Positions 53,655 to 61,720 of a stretch of DNA of 64,000 bases are shown one piece after another (within the stretch, counting starts at the first letter, position 1; each line of letters opens with the position of its first letter). The notes beneath the pieces are model-generated. The model was not told the origin of the DNA. It searched no databases and saw only the letters and a list, made by a program, of their open reading frames with translations. The translations under genes were made by a program, and so were the position numbers. Source of the stretch: Planobispora longispora (GTDB lineage Bacteria > Actinomycetota > Actinomycetes > Streptosporangiales > Streptosporangiaceae); assembly GCF_016863135.1 (NCBI RefSeq), contig NZ_BOOH01000012.1, positions 141,288-205,287 of the forward strand, read 5' to 3'.

Positions 53655-54443
53655 ATGCGCGTCGACGTCATCTCCATCTTCCCCGAGTACTTCGCCCCGC
53701 TCGAGGTCTCGCTCATCGGGAAGGCCCGCGAGCGCGGCATCCTCGAGGTCCACCTGCACCAGCTCCGCGACTGGACGCACGACGTGCACCGCACCGTGGA
53801 CGACACCCCCTACGGCGGCGGCCCCGGCATGGTCATGAAGCCCGGGCCGTGGGGCGAGGCCGTCGACGGGGTCCTCGCCGCCGATCCGGCCTCCGCGCCC
53901 CGCGTCATCGTGCCGACGCCGAGCGGCACGCCCTTCACCCAGAAGCTCGCCATGGAGTACGCCGCGGAGCCCTGGCTGCTGTTCACCCCGGCCCGCTACG
54001 AGGGCATCGACTCCCGCGTCATGGCCGAGTACGGCGCCCGCCTGCGGGTGGACGAGGTCAGCATCGGCGACTACGTGCTCGCCGGGGGCGAGGTCGCGGT
54101 GCTGGTGATGGTCGAGGCCATCGGGCGGCTCCTGCCGGGGGTGCTGGGCAACGCCTGCTCGGCGGTCGACGACTCCTTCGCCCCGGGCAGCATGGAGAAC
54201 CTCCTGGAAGGTCCGGTCTACACCAAACCGCCGGAGTGGCGGGGACACGAGGTGCCGGAGGTCCTGCTCTCCGGCCACCACGGGAGGATCGCCCGGTGGC
54301 GGCGGGACGAGGCGCTGCGCCGTACCGCGAAGAACCGGCCCGAGCTGCTCACGGCGCTCGACCCCGCACGCCTGGACAAGCACGACCGGCGGCTCCTGGA
54401 GGAGCTCGGATTTCCGGTGAGCGGCGAAAATATGGCACACTGA
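53655..54443 (+). CDS. trmD: tRNA (guanine-N1)-methyltransferase TrmD
   Basis: The 262-residue SPOUT enzyme makes m1G37 in tRNA. It begins [13 protein letters not shown], has [18 protein letters not shown], the knot sequence [18 protein letters not shown] and [20 protein letters not shown], the SAM site. The C-terminal RHHR-type [19 protein letters not shown] is complete. ATG 53655 directly follows rimM. It is followed by a 159-base gap before rplS. Confidence 0.97.
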   Translation: MRVDVISIFPEYFAPLEVSLIGKARERGILEVHLHQLRDWTHDVHRTVDDTPYGGGPGMVMKPGPWGEAVDGVLAADPASAPRVIVPTPSGTPFTQKLAMEYAAEPWLLFTPARYEGIDSRVMAEYGARLRVDEVSIGDYVLAGGEVAVLVMVEAIGRLLPGVLGNACSAVDDSFAPGSMENLLEGPVYTKPPEWRGHEVPEVLLSGHHGRIARWRRDEALRRTAKNRPELLTALDPARLDKHDRRLLEELGFPVSGENMAH

Positions 54444-54602
54444 ACCGTTGCCGCCGCCTGCCTGCAGGTCGGCGCGCGCCGCCGGGCCGACGGGCCCGGC
54501 TCCGGAAGACACATACCAGTCCAGCATGTGCGTCCACCGCGATGCCGCTTCCGTGCGGCCGGGTGGACCTCCGCGTGCTCGCGTAAATGAGGTACCACTG
54601 TC

Positions 54603-54956
54603 ATGCACACGCTGATCACCGAGCTCGAGAAGGCCTCGCTCCGCAGCGACGTCCCGGACTTCCGTCCCGGTGACACGCTCGAGGTGCACGTCCGGGTCAT
54701 CGAGGGCAACCGCTCCCGTGTCCAGGTCTTCAAGGGCTTCGTCCTGCGCCGTCAGGGCGGTGGCGCCCGTGAGACCTTCACCGTCCGCAAGATCAGCTAC
54801 GGCGTCGGCGTCGAGCGCACCTTCCCGGTCCACAGCCCGGTCATCGAGAAGATCGCCGTCGTGACCCGCGGTGACGTCCGCCGCGCCAAGCTGTACTACA
54901 TGCGCGACCTGCGCGGCAAGGCCGCTCGCATCCGCGAGCGCCGCGACGCCCGCTAG
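54603..54956 (+). CDS. rplS: 50S ribosomal protein bL19
   Basis: The 117-residue bL19 contacts 16S rRNA at the subunit interface. Conserved blocks are [63 protein letters not shown] and [19 protein letters not shown], ending [18 protein letters not shown]. Length is standard. It is last in the rimM-trmD-rplS group; a stem-loop follows 14 bases after the stop. Confidence 0.97.
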   Translation: MHTLITELEKASLRSDVPDFRPGDTLEVHVRVIEGNRSRVQVFKGFVLRRQGGGARETFTVRKISYGVGVERTFPVHSPVIEKIAVVTRGDVRRAKLYYMRDLRGKAARIRERRDAR

Positions 54957-54970
54957 CAGCGTGCGGCTCC

Positions 54971-54997
54971 GGCCCGTCTCCCTCCGGGGGACGGGCC
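54971..54997 (+). terminator. Stem-loop after rplS
   Basis: GGCCCGTC pairs with GACGGGCC around an inner CCC/GGG, 14 bases after rplS. The tail is only weakly T-rich (CCCGTTTGGG). It is a plausible terminator. Confidence 0.6.
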
Positions 54998-55180
54998 ATC
55001 CCCGTTTGGGGCCGCGGCGCGCCCGGCCGGCGTCCCCGGGGACGTGAGGCGAGACCCTCGCACAGGCGGCTCCTCCGGCCGGAGATCCGGCCTCTCCCCG
55101 CAGGATCTTGTGGAATCCGGAGCAGTCCTTAACCACCGGCTCGACCACTGAGCTCCGGTCATCATCTAGGCTCGTCAGAG

Positions 55181-56050
55181 ATGACTAGCGAAGACCGGGC
55201 GTGCGACGCAGCCTCGCATCGACCTGTCGAGGACGAGGTGGATGTGGTCGCGGAAGACACCAAGAAGGCCGCCAAGAGCGACAAGGACAAGAAAAAGGGT
55301 TCCTTCTGGCGGGAGCTGCCCGTTCTGGTCGTTGTCGCGCTGGTTCTCGCGTTCCTGATCAAGACCTTCATCGTCCAGGCGTTCTACATCCCGTCGGAGT
55401 CGATGGAGAACACCCTCCTGAAAAACGACCGGGTCCTGGTCAACAAGCTCGTCTACCACGTCCGCGACATCGAGCGCGGCGACGTGGTGGTCTTCTCGGG
55501 CGTGGATTCGTGGGACGGCGAGGTGGAGTTCGAGGAGCCGTCCAACCCGATCGCGTCCTTCTTCCACTCGGTGGGCACGGCCTTCGGCGTGGTGCCCGGG
55601 GAGAAGGACTACATCAAGCGCGTCATCGGGATCCCCGGCGACACCGTGAAGTGCTGCGACTCCAAGGGCCGGGTCACCGTCAACGGGGTGCCCATCGACG
55701 AGGGAAGCTACCTCTACCCGGGTGACGACCCCTCCAAGGAGCCGTTCACGATCAAGGTTCCCGACGGCCGGCTCTGGGTCATGGGCGACCACCGCGCGGT
55801 CTCCCTCGACTCCCGTGAGCACCAGGGCGACCCCGGCGGCGGCACGATCCCGATCGACCAGGTGATCGGCCGGGCCTTCGTCATCGTCTGGCCCTTCTCC
55901 AGGGCCACCACTCTCCCCATTCCCGACACGTTCAGCCAGCCGGCGCTGCAGACCGCCGCCGCCCTGGGAGGGGCCGTCCCCTTCATCGGGGGCGTCGCGG
56001 GCGCCGTCCCGCTGGTGCTGTGGCGTCGTCGCAGGCTCGCAAGGCGGTAG
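55181..56050 (+). CDS. lepB: Signal peptidase I (first)
   Basis: The 289-residue membrane protease cleaves signal peptides. A lysine-rich cytoplasmic N-terminus precedes TM1 (VLVVVALVLAFLIKTFIVQA). Catalytic Ser74 is in IPSESMENTLLKNDRVLVNK, and general base Lys146 is in KDYIKRVIGIPGDTVKCC; GRLWVMGDHRAVSLDSREH is box E. A C-terminal hydrophobic segment (GGVAGAVPLVLWRRRRLARR) forms a possible second span. Its stop is 9 bases before a paralogous lepB. Confidence 0.96.
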   Translation: MTSEDRACDAASHRPVEDEVDVVAEDTKKAAKSDKDKKKGSFWRELPVLVVVALVLAFLIKTFIVQAFYIPSESMENTLLKNDRVLVNKLVYHVRDIERGDVVVFSGVDSWDGEVEFEEPSNPIASFFHSVGTAFGVVPGEKDYIKRVIGIPGDTVKCCDSKGRVTVNGVPIDEGSYLYPGDDPSKEPFTIKVPDGRLWVMGDHRAVSLDSREHQGDPGGGTIPIDQVIGRAFVIVWPFSRATTLPIPDTFSQPALQTAAALGGAVPFIGGVAGAVPLVLWRRRRLARR

Positions 56051-56059
56051 CCGTACCTC

Positions 56060-56668
56060 ATGAGTGTCGAACCCGAGAGCAAGCAGGAAAAGCCCACCCG
56101 CAAAAAGGGCGGCGGCCTGCGTGAGACCCTGTTCCTGCTGGTCTCCGGCGTCGTCGTGGCGCTGCTGCTGCAGGCATTCGTCTTCCAGTCGTTCTACATC
56201 CCGTCGGAGTCGATGGAGAACACCCTCCTGAAGAACGACCGGGTGGTGGTCAACAAGCTGAACGGCGATGCGGAGCGCGGCGACATCGTGGTCTTCAAGG
56301 GCTGGGACGGCGAGGACACCATCAAGCGGGTCATCGCGGTCGGCGGCGACACGGTGAAGTGCTGCGACTCCAAGGGCCGGATCACCGTCAACGGGGTCCC
56401 CCTCGAGGAGAAGGCCTACATCCACCCCGACGACTTCCCCTCGGGAGACGAGTTCGAGAAGGTCGTCCCGGAAGGCCGGCTGTGGGTCATGGGCGACCAC
56501 CGCTCCGCCTCCTTCGACTCCCGCAGGCACGAGGAGAACGAGCAGAACGGCGCGATCTCCGAGGACGACGTGATCGGCCGGGCCGTCGCGATCTACTGGC
56601 CGTTCTCGCGGGCGACGGTCCTGTCGACGCCGGACACGTTCACGCAGTCGTTCGGCAAGGAAAAGTAG
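56060..56668 (+). CDS. lepB: Signal peptidase I (second)
   Basis: The 202-residue paralogue has TM1 LFLLVSGVVVALLLQAF, Ser51 in IPSESMENTLLKNDRVVVNK and Lys89 in EDTIKRVIAVGGDTVKCC, plus GRLWVMGDHRSASFDSRRH. It lacks the C-terminal span of the first copy and has a shorter insert between boxes. The DNA around box B is nearly identical to that of the first copy, implying tandem duplication. Several sip genes in a row are also found in Streptomyces. Confidence 0.96.
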   Translation: MSVEPESKQEKPTRKKGGGLRETLFLLVSGVVVALLLQAFVFQSFYIPSESMENTLLKNDRVVVNKLNGDAERGDIVVFKGWDGEDTIKRVIAVGGDTVKCCDSKGRITVNGVPLEEKAYIHPDDFPSGDEFEKVVPEGRLWVMGDHRSASFDSRRHEENEQNGAISEDDVIGRAVAIYWPFSRATVLSTPDTFTQSFGKEK

Positions 56669-56820
56669 GGAATCCGGGCCCGAGGAGCGCACGGCCGGCC
56701 CCGGCCCCGGATCCCCGACGGTGGCGCGGTCCGGACGAGGCGGGTCGATGGGCAACAATGATGTGGGGGCCGGCTCCGTCTGATCGGGCGGGCCGGAAGG
56801 TGTGTGACAGGAGGACCGGG

Positions 56821-57144
56821 ATGAGCGCAGAAGATCTCGAGAAGTACGAAACTGAGATGGAGCTGCAGCTTTACCGTGAATACCGCGATGTCGTCGGCCT
56901 GTTCACCTACGTCGTGGAGACCGAGCGGCGTTTCTACCTGACCAACTCCGTCGACCTGGACGTCCGTACGGCGGAGAACGGGGACGTGTTCTTCGACGTG
57001 AAGATGCAGGACGCCTGGGTGTGGGACATGTACCGCCCGGCGCGCTTCGTCAAGAACGTCCGCGTGGTCACCTTCAAGGACGTCAACGTGGAAGAACTGG
57101 CCAAGCCCGATCTGGAGATGCCCAAGGAGGGATTCTCCGGCTGA
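56821..57144 (+). CDS. DUF2469 family protein
   Basis: The 107-residue protein is nearly invariant in actinobacteria: MSAEDLEKYETEMELQLYRE, YRDVVGLFTYVVETERRFYL, FFDVKMQDAWVWDMYRPARF and VKNVRVVTFKDVNVEELAKP. Its function is not established. ATG 56821 follows AGGAGGAC. In mycobacteria it lies between rnhB and yraN; here rnhB is absent. It has its own gap on both sides. Confidence 0.95.
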   Translation: MSAEDLEKYETEMELQLYREYRDVVGLFTYVVETERRFYLTNSVDLDVRTAENGDVFFDVKMQDAWVWDMYRPARFVKNVRVVTFKDVNVEELAKPDLEMPKEGFSG

Positions 57145-57180
57145 GCGCGCCCCTCCACGCCGCGCATCCCCTCCACCTCC

Positions 57181-57367
57181 GAACGGCGGGCAGGCCCCGC
57201 GTCTCCTTTGACCCCGTGCCGTTCCGGTCGGCGGGCAGATTCCCGCGTCCTCTTCCGACCTCGTAGGGTTCCGGTCGGCGGGCAGGCTCTCGCGTCTCTC
57301 TTGCCCCCCGTGCCGTTCCGGCCGGCGGATAGGCCCCCGCGGTCTCCTTTGACCCCCTGCGGTTCAG
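57181..57367. repeat. Four-unit 47-bp tandem repeat array
   Basis: Units of 46-47 bases (57181-57226, 57227-57273, 57274-57320, 57321-57367) share GGCGGGCAGG, CCCGCGTCTC and GTGCCGTTCCG blocks, with some divergence. The unit length is not a multiple of three. The array fills much of the 462-base gap between DUF2469 and yraN (57145-57606). The rest of the gap (57368-57606) shows a degenerate fifth unit and the yraN leader, but no gene. Confidence 0.8.
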
Positions 57368-57606
57368 CAGGACGGCGCAGGTCCTTCCCCGCCGGCGGGT
57401 TCTCCGGCTGTCCGGCGCCGTACGTCTCCGGGACACGGCCAGGCCCGGAGACGCCGGGCCGCTGCGCTCTCCGCCGCTTCCACCACGGCCGGCCACGGCG
57501 GATTTCCACAGACGTCACCGGCTCCCGGACCGGTGTCCACAGAATCGGGTTCGCTCCTTCGGCGGGACGCCGAGCTGGGCGAGGGTCTGGAACCGGAGGT
57601 GGTTCC

Positions 57607-57960
57607 ATGGCCGTGAAGGACACGCTCGGCAGGCACGGTGAACAGGTCGCCGTCGACTACCTGCTGACGCAGGGCATGCAGATCCTCGACCGCAACTGGC
57701 GTTGTTCCGACGGGGAGATCGACGTGGTCGCCCGTGAGGGCCGTGCGCTCGTCGTGGTGGAGGTGAAAACCCGTTCCGGCCGGACGCACGGAACCGCCTT
57801 CGAGGCGGTGACGGAGGCGAAACTCGCCCGGCTGCGCAGGCTCGCCGTCCAGTGGCTGCGAACGCGACGCGAGCGGTTCGACTCGATCCGGATCGACGTG
57901 GTGGCGCTGGAGCGCTTCGCCGGAGACTTCGCCATCCGTCACGAGCGGGGGGTGTGCTAG
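57607..57960 (+). CDS. yraN: YraN (UPF0102) nuclease-like protein
   Basis: The 117-residue protein has the Holliday-junction-resolvase-like fold of UPF0102: GRHGEQVAVDYLLTQGMQIL, NWRCSDGEIDVVAREGRALV and VVEVKTRSGRTHGTAFEAV, in which Asp of GEID and the E-x-K pair form the endonuclease metal site. Length is standard. The ATG at 57607 follows GGAGGTGGTTCC. Its position before comM and dprA is conserved in actinobacteria. Its exact role is unclear. Confidence 0.95.
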   Translation: MAVKDTLGRHGEQVAVDYLLTQGMQILDRNWRCSDGEIDVVAREGRALVVVEVKTRSGRTHGTAFEAVTEAKLARLRRLAVQWLRTRRERFDSIRIDVVALERFAGDFAIRHERGVC

Positions 57961-58155
57961 ATGCCCGCCGGACTCTCCTGGATCACCCGTGCCACCGGCG
58001 GGTGGGTCGCCCGCGCCGACGAGGAACAGGTCACCGGTCGTGCCGGGAGGCGGGTCGTCTCCACCGCCGCGGGCCGGACGGTCTCCACCGCCGGGAGCGG
58101 GATGATCTTCACTGCCGGGGGCCGGACGGTCCCCACCGCCGGGGAGGTGGGCTGA
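57961..58155 (+). CDS. Hypothetical 64-residue protein with octapeptide repeats
   Basis: An open frame starts at the ATG directly after the yraN stop and ends 1 base before the comM GTG. Residues 33-64 are four 8-residue repeats: VSTAAGRT, VSTAGSGM, IFTAGGRT and VPTAGEVG (24 bases each, from 58057). The exact fit between two genes favours translation, but no ribosome site is visible and the repeats could equally be neutral spacer. No family is recognised. Confidence 0.4.
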   Translation: MPAGLSWITRATGGWVARADEEQVTGRAGRRVVSTAAGRTVSTAGSGMIFTAGGRTVPTAGEVG

Positions 58156-58156
58156 C

Positions 58157-59815
58157 GTGCCCGTCGCACGCACGCGTTGCGTCTGCCTGATCGGGGTGAC
58201 CGGTCACGTCATCGACGTCGAGGCCGACGTCGGCCACGGCATGGCGGGAACGCACTTCATCGGCATGCTCGACACCGCGCTGAGCGAGGCGCGAGACCGG
58301 GTCCGCTCCGCCGTGGTCAACAGTCACCACGCCTGGCCCGACGCCCGGATCACCGTGAGCCTGTTCCCCGCCAGCCTGCCGAAACGAGGGAGCGCCTTCG
58401 ACCTCGCCATCGCGGTGGCACTGCTCGCCGCCGCGGGGGCCGTGCCCAGGGCGAGGATCGCCGACCCGTTCTTCCTCGGGGAGCTCGGGCTCGACGGCTC
58501 GATCAGGCCGGTGAGGGGTGTGCTCCCCGCCGTGCTCTCGGCCGCCGCCGCCGGCGCCCGCACGGTCGTGGTCCCGGCGCGCAACGCGGCGGAGGCGCGC
58601 TTGGTGCCGGACCTGACGGTGATCCCCGTGACGACCCTCGGCGAGCTGGTGGGCTGGCTGCGCAGCGACGATCCGGTCAACCTGCCCACACTCGTGGACG
58701 AGCTGTTCCACGGCGGGCCCGGCTCCGACGGCGCGGCGGGCCCCGGCGGCGGGTCCGGCCCCTCCGGTGGATCCGCGCCCGCCTGCGGCGCTTCGAGTTT
58801 CCCCGGTCGGCCGGATGCGTCAGGGGGGCCGGACGCGGGAGAGACCGGGCAGGTGGTCCCCGACCTGAAGGACGTGGCGGGTCAGCCGTTCGCCCGCCGT
58901 GCCGTCGAGGTCTGCGCCGCCGGAGGGCACAACCTCTGGATGCTGGGTCCGCCGGGCACCGGTAAGACGATGCTGGCCGAGCGGCTGCCCACCCTGCTCC
59001 CTCCGCTCGACCGCGATCAGGCACTTGAGGTGACCGCGATCCACTCGGTCGCCGGGACGTTGCCGGAGGGGCGTCCGCTGCTGGACCGCGCGCCCTTCGT
59101 GGCGCCCCACCACACGGCGACCATCGCGGCCGTCATCGGCGGCGGCAGCGGGACCATCCGGCCGGGAGCGGCTTCCCTGGCTCATCGCGGGGTGTTGTTC
59201 ATGGACGAGGCGCCCGAGTGTCCGATGAGCGTCCTTGACGCGCTCCGCCAGCCCCTGGAGTCCGGCAAGGTGACGGTGTCCAGGTCGCTGGGCTCGGTCA
59301 CCTTCCCGGCCAGGTTCATGCTCGTGCTGGCCGCCAACCCGTGCCCGTGCGCGCGGCCGTCCCGTCCCGAGGATCCGTGCCGGTGCACTCCCACGACCCG
59401 TCGCCGTTATCTGGCCAGGCTCTCCGGCCCGCTGCTGGACCGGGTCGACGTCAAGGCCACGCTCCTGCGGTCGACCCGGCGGGAGCTGCTCGCCGACCGC
59501 CGGTTCATCGAGTCGAGCCAGGTGGTGGCCGAGCGGGTGCTCCTCGCCCGTGAGCGTGCCGCCAAGCGGTTCGCGGGCAGGCCGTGGCGGTGCAACGCGG
59601 AGATCCCCACCGGGGCCCTCCACGACGAATACCGCCTGCCGGCGAAGGTCATGATGCCGCTTCTGAGTTGCCTGGACAGCGGGACGCTCAGCGCGCGGGG
59701 CCTCGATCGGGTGCTCAGGGTCGCCTGGACGCTGGCAGACCTCAAGGGCGGAGAGCGCCCGGGGGTGGAGGAGACCAACTCCGCGCTCGGCCTCTGGCTG
59801 GGGGAGGAGCGGTGA
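58157..59815 (+). CDS. comM: YifB/ComM family AAA+ ATPase
   Basis: The 552-residue protein is a Mg-chelatase-like AAA+ ATPase. The N-terminal Lon-like domain has LIGVTGHVIDVEADVGHGM and NSHHAWPDARITVSLFPASL. Walker A is LGPPGTGKTMLAERL (about residue 263), Walker B GVLFMDEAPE (about 345), and ANPCPCARPSRPEDPCRC is the Cys-rich zinc region. ComM helicases promote branch migration in natural transformation in other phyla, but actinobacterial versions are not well studied. It overlaps dprA (GTGA). Confidence 0.95.
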   Translation: MPVARTRCVCLIGVTGHVIDVEADVGHGMAGTHFIGMLDTALSEARDRVRSAVVNSHHAWPDARITVSLFPASLPKRGSAFDLAIAVALLAAAGAVPRARIADPFFLGELGLDGSIRPVRGVLPAVLSAAAAGARTVVVPARNAAEARLVPDLTVIPVTTLGELVGWLRSDDPVNLPTLVDELFHGGPGSDGAAGPGGGSGPSGGSAPACGASSFPGRPDASGGPDAGETGQVVPDLKDVAGQPFARRAVEVCAAGGHNLWMLGPPGTGKTMLAERLPTLLPPLDRDQALEVTAIHSVAGTLPEGRPLLDRAPFVAPHHTATIAAVIGGGSGTIRPGAASLAHRGVLFMDEAPECPMSVLDALRQPLESGKVTVSRSLGSVTFPARFMLVLAANPCPCARPSRPEDPCRCTPTTRRRYLARLSGPLLDRVDVKATLLRSTRRELLADRRFIESSQVVAERVLLARERAAKRFAGRPWRCNAEIPTGALHDEYRLPAKVMMPLLSCLDSGTLSARGLDRVLRVAWTLADLKGGERPGVEETNSALGLWLGEER

Positions 59816-60996
59816 ACGACCGGCTCGCGCGTGTCAGCCTGATGCGGCTGGCCGAGCCCGACGACACGGTGATGGGCAGGCTCGTGGCCGCCTACGGCCC
59901 GGAGGCCGCCGTCGCGCAGATCCGGGCGGGACGGCTGGACCCGGAGTTCGTCCGCTGGTTCGCGGACGTCCACCGGAACGGTTCCGGCGGAGCGCGAGGA
60001 CGCGAGGAGCCGATGGAGCGGCTCGACCGGCTGCTCGCCTCCTGGAGCGCACGTCTGGAGGGAACCGATCCCGGCCGGGACCTGGCCGAGGGAGAGCGGA
60101 CCGGGGCCCGCCTGATCACTCCCGGGTCCCCGGAATGGCCGACCCAACTGGATGATCTGGAAGAACTCCGGCCGCGTGCCCTGTGGTTGTGGGGCGAGGC
60201 GAACCTGCGCCTCTCCTGCGTCCGGTCGGTCGCGGTCGTCGGCTCCCGCGCCGCCACGCCGTACGGCGCGCACATCGCGGCGGAGTTCGGCGCCGAGCTG
60301 GGCTCCCGGGGATACGGGGTGGTCTCCGGCGGCGCCTACGGCATCGACGGCGCGGCCCACCGCGGGGCCCTCGCGGGCGGCACGCCCACCGTCGCCGTGC
60401 TCGCCTGCGGTGTCGATGTGACCTACCCCAGCGCGCACCACGACCTGTTCGCCGCCGTTCGCGAGCAGGGAGTGCTGGTGAGCGAGTGCCCGATGGGCGT
60501 CCGGCCGACCCGGCCGCGTTTTCTGATCCGCAACCGGCTCATCGCCGCCCTGTCCCGGGGCACCGTGATCGTCGAGGCCGCCGTGCGGAGCGGGGCCATC
60601 AACACGGCCGGCCACGCGGTGGCGCTCAACCGGCATCTGGCGGCCGTGCCGGGACCGGTGACCTCGGACACGTCGGCGGGCTGCCACCGGCTGATCCGCC
60701 AGGGCGCCGCGACATGCGTCACCACCCCCGAGGAGATGATCGAGCTCGTCGGCACGATCGGAGACGACCTCGCCCCCGAGCTCCGGGGACCGGTGCTCCC
60801 CCGCGACACGCTCTCCGCCGAGCTCCGCCGCGTCCTGGAGGCCGTGCCGGCCCGGACCGGAGCGGGACCCGCGACGATCGCCGTGACCGCGGGGGTCGAC
60901 CTGGAGACCGTGCTCTCCTGCCTCGGCGGCCTGGCCGCGGCGGGTTACGTCGAGCGTGTCCGCCGAGGCTGGCGCCTGCGCCCCGGCGGTCCGTGA
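59812..60996 (+). CDS. dprA: DNA-processing protein DprA
   Basis: The 394-residue protein protects single-stranded DNA and loads RecA. The Rossmann core has VAVVGSRAATPYGAHIAAEF, VVSGGAYGIDGAAHRGAL, VAVLACGVDVTYPSAHHDLF and SRGTVIVEAAVRSGAINTAG. A SAM-like N-terminus and a C-terminal winged helix (VAVTAGVDLETVLSCLGGLA) complete it. GTG 59812 lies inside the comM stop. It is convergent with the M23 peptidase gene. Confidence 0.96.
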   Translation: MNDRLARVSLMRLAEPDDTVMGRLVAAYGPEAAVAQIRAGRLDPEFVRWFADVHRNGSGGARGREEPMERLDRLLASWSARLEGTDPGRDLAEGERTGARLITPGSPEWPTQLDDLEELRPRALWLWGEANLRLSCVRSVAVVGSRAATPYGAHIAAEFGAELGSRGYGVVSGGAYGIDGAAHRGALAGGTPTVAVLACGVDVTYPSAHHDLFAAVREQGVLVSECPMGVRPTRPRFLIRNRLIAALSRGTVIVEAAVRSGAINTAGHAVALNRHLAAVPGPVTSDTSAGCHRLIRQGAATCVTTPEEMIELVGTIGDDLAPELRGPVLPRDTLSAELRRVLEAVPARTGAGPATIAVTAGVDLETVLSCLGGLAAAGYVERVRRGWRLRPGGP

Positions 60997-61153
60997 CCCC
61001 TGAGGCGTTCCGGCGCCGGGTGGGGTGCCTCGTGTCGACGACGGAGTGCCTTGCGCCGGTGTCGTGGGTGCGGTGATGTCGCATGGCGCGGTTCGGAACG
61101 GGTGTCCGTGCCGGTGGGCGGGCACAGCGGCGGGTTCGCCCCGTGGTTCCGGT

Positions 61154-61720
61154 TCAGGACGGGGCGTGGGTCCAGATGGGCAGGAGGCGGACCTGGCCGA
61201 GGCCGATGAGGAGAAGCGGATCGAGATAGTCCCGGTCGCGGAGCAGGCCCCAGTGGAGGCAGGAGGCCGGGCAGTGCCCGGAGAGGCGCCCGGGGAGGTT
61301 TTCCAGGGAGCCGAGCACTTCACCGGGCGTCACCGGCTGGCCCGGCCGCACCGACGCGCGGACCGGCAGGTAGGTCGTCCTCAGACCACCGGGATGGATC
61401 ACTGTGACGACCCCGCGCCCGGCGACCGGGCCGGCGTGACCGACCCTGCCCGGGCCCGCCGAGCGGACCTCCGCCCCGGGAGCCGCGGCGAGGTCGACGC
61501 CCCGGTGCCCGGCCAGCCAGGGCTGCGGCGGAGGGCTGAAGCGCCGCAGGATCTGGAGGCGGCCGGAGAGAGGCCGGTGCCATCGCGGCGGAGCCGCCGT
61601 TCCTGAGAGGCCGGTGTGGGCGGGGCCGATCGGTGGACGGGCGGGGGCCGGCCGGTCCGTGGGGACGGCGGACGTGAGAGACGGGAGGAGGGCCAGGGCC
61701 ATGATGATTCGCGGGATCAC
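61154..61720 (-). CDS. M23 family metallopeptidase
   Basis: The 188-residue exported protein starts VIPRIIMALALLPSLTSAVP, a short signal peptide. The LytM/M23 domain has GHRGVDLAAAPGAEVRSAGP with the His and Asp ligands, GVVTVIHPGGLRTTYLPVRA and SCLHWGLLRDRDYLDPLLLI with the second His. It probably cleaves peptidoglycan peptides. The GTG at 61720 shares a GTGA overlap with the MFS gene stop, which supports this start and coupling; ATG 61702 and GTG 61744 are alternatives. In Streptomyces an M23 gene lies near dprA and rpsB. Confidence 0.88.
   Translation of the reverse strand: MIPRIIMALALLPSLTSAVPTDRPAPARPPIGPAHTGLSGTAAPPRWHRPLSGRLQILRRFSPPPQPWLAGHRGVDLAAAPGAEVRSAGPGRVGHAGPVAGRGVVTVIHPGGLRTTYLPVRASVRPGQPVTPGEVLGSLENLPGRLSGHCPASCLHWGLLRDRDYLDPLLLIGLGQVRLLPIWTHAPS

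Noticed and set aside
54444..54602. RNA element or small gene between trmD and rplS
   Set aside because: Some GC-rich pairing is visible but no defined leader family or open frame.
57181..57367. Possible CRISPR array
   Set aside because: The repeats are contiguous with no unique spacers and no cas genes are present.
56934..57623. Minus-strand frame over the 47-bp repeats
   Set aside because: The repeat period is not a multiple of three and the frame overlaps DUF2469 antisense.
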